In this document: piece after piece, positions 7,145-9,296 of the stretch | Numbering within the stretch: position 1 is the stretch's first letter | How the letters are laid out: every line of letters begins with the position of its first letter | Origin: Acuticoccus sp038745295 | Lineage (GTDB): Bacteria > Pseudomonadota > Alphaproteobacteria > Rhizobiales > Amorphaceae | Length of the DNA stretch: 9,296 nt | Direction of reading: 5' to 3' | Assembly (NCBI GenBank): GCA_038745295.1 | Contig: JBCDLN010000162.1 | Span: forward strand, 1-9,296 | Notes under the pieces: generated by a model | Databases searched by the model: none | The model's input: the letters and a program-made list of their open reading frames with translations, nothing else | What the model was told of the DNA's origin: nothing | Program-made: the position numbers and the translations under genes

Positions 7145-9112
7145 ATGATGAGAACGCTGACGATTGGGGCGCTGCTCACCGCTTGTGCGCTTTTACCATT
7201 TGCCCCGGTGAACGCCCCCGCCCACGCAAAGGACCCCACCTACATCGGGACCGTCGATATTGTTCGGGGACCTGGCGACGGTGCACAGACCGCCAAAGGC
7301 AAAGTGTTCCTCGATGCCAACCGCAACGCCACGCTCGATAAGGGCGAGGTTGGGGTTGAAGGTGTGATGGTCTCCAACGGCCGCGAAGTCGTTCTCACCA
7401 ATGCTGACGGAGACTATGAGCTGCCAGCCTATGGCGACATGAACCTTTTTGTGAGCAAACCCTCTACCCATACAACACCGTTGTCAGAGCAAATGGTGCC
7501 GCAGTTTTACTATGTGCACAAAGAGGCCGGCTCGCCTGCTCTTCGCTTTGGCGGGATTGCCCCCACGGGCCCATTGCCAGAGGCCATCAACTTTCCGCTC
7601 ATTGAAGATCGTGTCGGCCCAACCTTTCAAGCTCTCGCCTTTGGTGACACGCAGCCCTACTCCAACCGCGAAATCAGCTACGTGCGCGATACGGTGGGCA
7701 CAATGCTGACCCAGCGTGATCTTTCGACGGTCGAATTCTTAATCTTTGAAGGCGATGTTATGGGCGATGATCTTTCGCTTTATGATCGCTTCAAGAACAT
7801 CGTTGCGGTGGGAAAGACGCCGCAATACTTTGTTGGCGGCAATCACGATATTGATTTTGACGCCACGTCCGATGCTGACTCCTTTGATACCTTTCGGCGG
7901 GAGTGGGGGCCTGAGTACTATTCGTTCAGCGTGGGGAACGTGCACATCATCGTGCTCGACAATGTGCGCTACCCCTGCAATGGCATCGACGATCACCCGT
8001 TTTGCGCGGTTGACGCGAGGGTGACTTACAATGGCGTTGTGAGCGAACGTCAGCTGGAGTGGCTGAGGAACGATTTGGCCCACGTGCCTGAGGACAAACT
8101 GATTATCCTCAATGCGCACATCCCGTTTCAAAGCTATACCGACCAGGCTGAGGCCAAGCATCAGACTGATAATCTTTCGGCGCTGGTCGATATTCTTGGT
8201 GACCGGCCTGTTCTCGGGCTTTCTGGTCACACCCACACCACAGAAAACCTTGTGAAGGGTGTGGAATACGCAGGATGGATGCCGAATACGGGCGTGGGTC
8301 CTGCACCCTTTCACCAGATCGTCACCGGTGGCGTATCTGGGGCCTGGTGGACTGGCGATCTCAATGACGATGGGGTTCCCCATGGCACCCAGCGCCTGGG
8401 CTCCCCCCGCGGCTACTACGTGTTTGACTTTGATAGCGCGGCCTACACCGATACCTATGTGACTTTCGGCAAGGGGGAGAAGGCGCAGCTCCATGCCTCT
8501 TTCAACACCCCCCGCTTCCGGGACTGGGCCAGGGCGCTGTTTGCCTTTGCAGAGGTCCACCCTGCGCCCGCTGATATTGTACCGTCGGTCACCGTCAATG
8601 ACCTTGGCGATCTGAACATGCTCACCCGCGCAGATCTTGAAGGCGGCAGTTGGGTTGCTGTGAACGTTTGGAATGGAAGCCGAGAATCCACCGTGTCGGT
8701 GACCCTCAATGACGGGCCTGCCATCGCCGGCTCGTTGACCCAGCCGGGGACGGGGGAAGGGATGCTCAAAGGGGTCGACTATGCCGACCCTGCCGCGTTG
8801 ATAAAGCAAGCGACCCAGGGGCGAAGCGCTTTTCGCTCCACCGAAGGCGGGGCGCAAACCGCCGGGTTTGAAGCGTGGCGCGGCATCAAATGGGTGGGTC
8901 AGCCCGGGCCGTTCCAGCCCTGGATGCTGACGCGCATGTCAAACCATCTCTGGCGCGTTGATCTGCCGGCAGACTTGCCCAACGGTGTCCATCAGCTCAA
9001 CGCACAGACCACTGATCGGTATGGGCGGCAATTCTCAGTCTCATTCACCTTCGAGGTTGTGGATGAAATCCCAATGATGGACTGGAACGAAGCGCTGTGG
9101 GCTGACAATTAA
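7145..9112 (+). CDS. Exported calcineurin-like phosphoesterase with N- and C-terminal accessory domains
   Basis: The 655-residue product is a metallophosphoesterase predicted to act outside the cytoplasm. I chose ATG 7145, with GAGGG at 7135-7139 ahead of it; ATG 7148 and 7133 are alternatives, and the upstream TTG at 7055 is unlikely. A signal peptide ends at AHA|KD (after residue 28), although LTAC at 11-14 also matches a lipobox. Residues ~45-90 form an SdrD-B/MetallophosN-like beta domain with an acidic loop (FLDANRNATLDKGEVGVEGV). The catalytic domain has its five metal motifs in order: GDTQ (Asp168), GDVMGDD (Asp204), GNHD (233-235), NAHIPF (His325) and GHTH (His362, His364). A MetallophosC-like domain follows (YYVFDFDSAAYTDTYV onward). 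The substrate is a phosphate ester that cannot be specified. The gene is preceded by a 120-bp gap, suggesting separate transcription from the ior operon. Confidence 0.9.
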   Translation: MMRTLTIGALLTACALLPFAPVNAPAHAKDPTYIGTVDIVRGPGDGAQTAKGKVFLDANRNATLDKGEVGVEGVMVSNGREVVLTNADGDYELPAYGDMNLFVSKPSTHTTPLSEQMVPQFYYVHKEAGSPALRFGGIAPTGPLPEAINFPLIEDRVGPTFQALAFGDTQPYSNREISYVRDTVGTMLTQRDLSTVEFLIFEGDVMGDDLSLYDRFKNIVAVGKTPQYFVGGNHDIDFDATSDADSFDTFRREWGPEYYSFSVGNVHIIVLDNVRYPCNGIDDHPFCAVDARVTYNGVVSERQLEWLRNDLAHVPEDKLIILNAHIPFQSYTDQAEAKHQTDNLSALVDILGDRPVLGLSGHTHTTENLVKGVEYAGWMPNTGVGPAPFHQIVTGGVSGAWWTGDLNDDGVPHGTQRLGSPRGYYVFDFDSAAYTDTYVTFGKGEKAQLHASFNTPRFRDWARALFAFAEVHPAPADIVPSVTVNDLGDLNMLTRADLEGGSWVAVNVWNGSRESTVSVTLNDGPAIAGSLTQPGTGEGMLKGVDYADPAALIKQATQGRSAFRSTEGGAQTAGFEAWRGIKWVGQPGPFQPWMLTRMSNHLWRVDLPADLPNGVHQLNAQTTDRYGRQFSVSFTFEVVDEIPMMDWNEALWADN

Positions 9113-9120
9113 CGCTGATG

Positions 9121-9150
9121 AGCGGGCGGCGCTGCGCACCGGCTTTTTTT
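9121..9150 (+). terminator. Candidate intrinsic terminator after the phosphoesterase
   Basis: A GC-rich imperfect stem (AGC and GG at the 5' side pairing with CC and GCT at the 3' side, with a small inner stem) spans 9121-9144. It runs into seven consecutive T residues (9144-9150). It starts 9 nt after the phosphoesterase stop and sits between convergent genes. The stem has mismatches, so strength is uncertain. The T-run serves only plus-strand transcription. Confidence 0.6.
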
Positions 9151-9151
9151 G

Positions 9152-9296
9152 TTAAGGGCGAGGGTGTTCCCCCTCGCGCTCCCCCACCTCGCCGGTGGGC
9201 AGGGGTTCATCAAAGAAGACCGCTGCGCGTTCTGCTTTGTTGAACCCCCGTTCGATCGTTGGGCGGGCGGCAGCAGCGTCAATGGGTGAAGGGCGG
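9152..9296 (-). CDS. C-terminal end of an unrecognised convergent gene, truncated by window edge
   Basis: Reading the minus strand from the right edge gives 47 residues with no stop until TAA at 9154-9152. The visible peptide includes RPTIERGFNKAERAAVFFDE and ends HPRP. Composition is balanced and codon use resembles the neighbouring genes, with frequent G/C third positions, which supports real coding. It is convergent with the phosphoesterase, with about 40 bp between the two stops. I do not recognise the family, and a tail this short gives no functional motif. Confidence 0.5.
   Translation of the reverse strand, partial: RPSPIDAAAARPTIERGFNKAERAAVFFDEPLPTGEVGEREGEHPRP
9158..9177. repeat. 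Perfect 7-bp stem-loop at the 3' end of the convergent gene
   Basis: GCGAGGG (9158-9164) and CCCTCGC (9171-9177) form a perfect stem with a 6-nt loop. It lies within the last codons of the minus-strand frame and just past the T-run of the plus-strand terminator. It has no T-run on its minus-strand 3' side, so it may be only a by-product of the C-terminal coding sequence or an mRNA 3'-end structure. Confidence 0.35.

Noticed and set aside
7739..8857. Long minus-strand open frame (372 codons) opposite the phosphoesterase
   Set aside because: The plus strand carries every metal-binding motif in this interval. The minus translation shows no recognisable domain and is explained by third-position GC bias.
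1..9296. A defence, phage, CRISPR or mobile-element system
   Set aside because: I found no repeat-spacer array, transposase, integrase, nuclease or toxin-antitoxin motifs. The genes are metabolic or envelope-related with uniform base composition.

Overview
The window is GC-rich DNA with strong G/C preference at third codon positions. It probably comes from an alphaproteobacterium. That assignment rests on codon use and on the gene families present (a two-subunit indolepyruvate oxidoreductase with a DUF6537-like tail on the beta subunit, and a three-domain calcineurin-like phosphoesterase). It is an inference, because there is no rRNA or other marker gene here. I see no CRISPR array, transposase, phage gene, tRNA or rRNA.

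Layout. (1) Positions 1-1770 hold the 3' part of a GT-B fold, GT4-like glycosyltransferase that enters from the left edge. A 45-nt near-perfect hairpin begins on the last base of its stop codon. (2) Positions 1815-2448 are a leader/intergenic stretch of about 630 bp with no recognisable conserved gene. It does contain a candidate 40-residue single-span membrane protein (2160-2282), a perfect 8-bp-arm dyad (1960-1976) and a stem-loop just upstream of the next operon. (3) Positions 2461-7024 form a tightly packed operon: iorA and iorB overlap by ATGA, and an alpha/beta hydrolase of the kynurenine-formamidase type follows after 2 nt. (4) Positions 7145-9112 encode an exported calcineurin-like phosphoesterase, followed by a candidate intrinsic terminator. 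(5) Positions 9152-9296 hold the C-terminal end of a convergent, unrecognised minus-strand gene that leaves at the right edge.

How the genes fit together. IorA/IorB should oxidatively decarboxylate aryl-pyruvates (indolepyruvate, phenylpyruvate and similar transamination products of aromatic amino acids) to aryl-acetyl-CoA and pass electrons to a ferredoxin-like acceptor. The coupled hydrolase has the HGGYW and GHSAGG motifs of arylformamidases, so the operon plausibly serves tryptophan/aromatic amino acid breakdown. The hydrolase could instead act on another ester or amide linked to the IOR pathway. The glycosyltransferase and the phosphoesterase look functionally separate.

The points most worth a second look are: the Asp substitution for a cluster-ligand cysteine in the IorA ferredoxin domain; the Ior plus arylformamidase-like pairing; the possible small membrane protein; the His replacing the second Glu of the GT4 EX7E motif; and the long hairpin at 1770-1814. 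I see no clear evidence of a wholly new defence or mobile system in this window.
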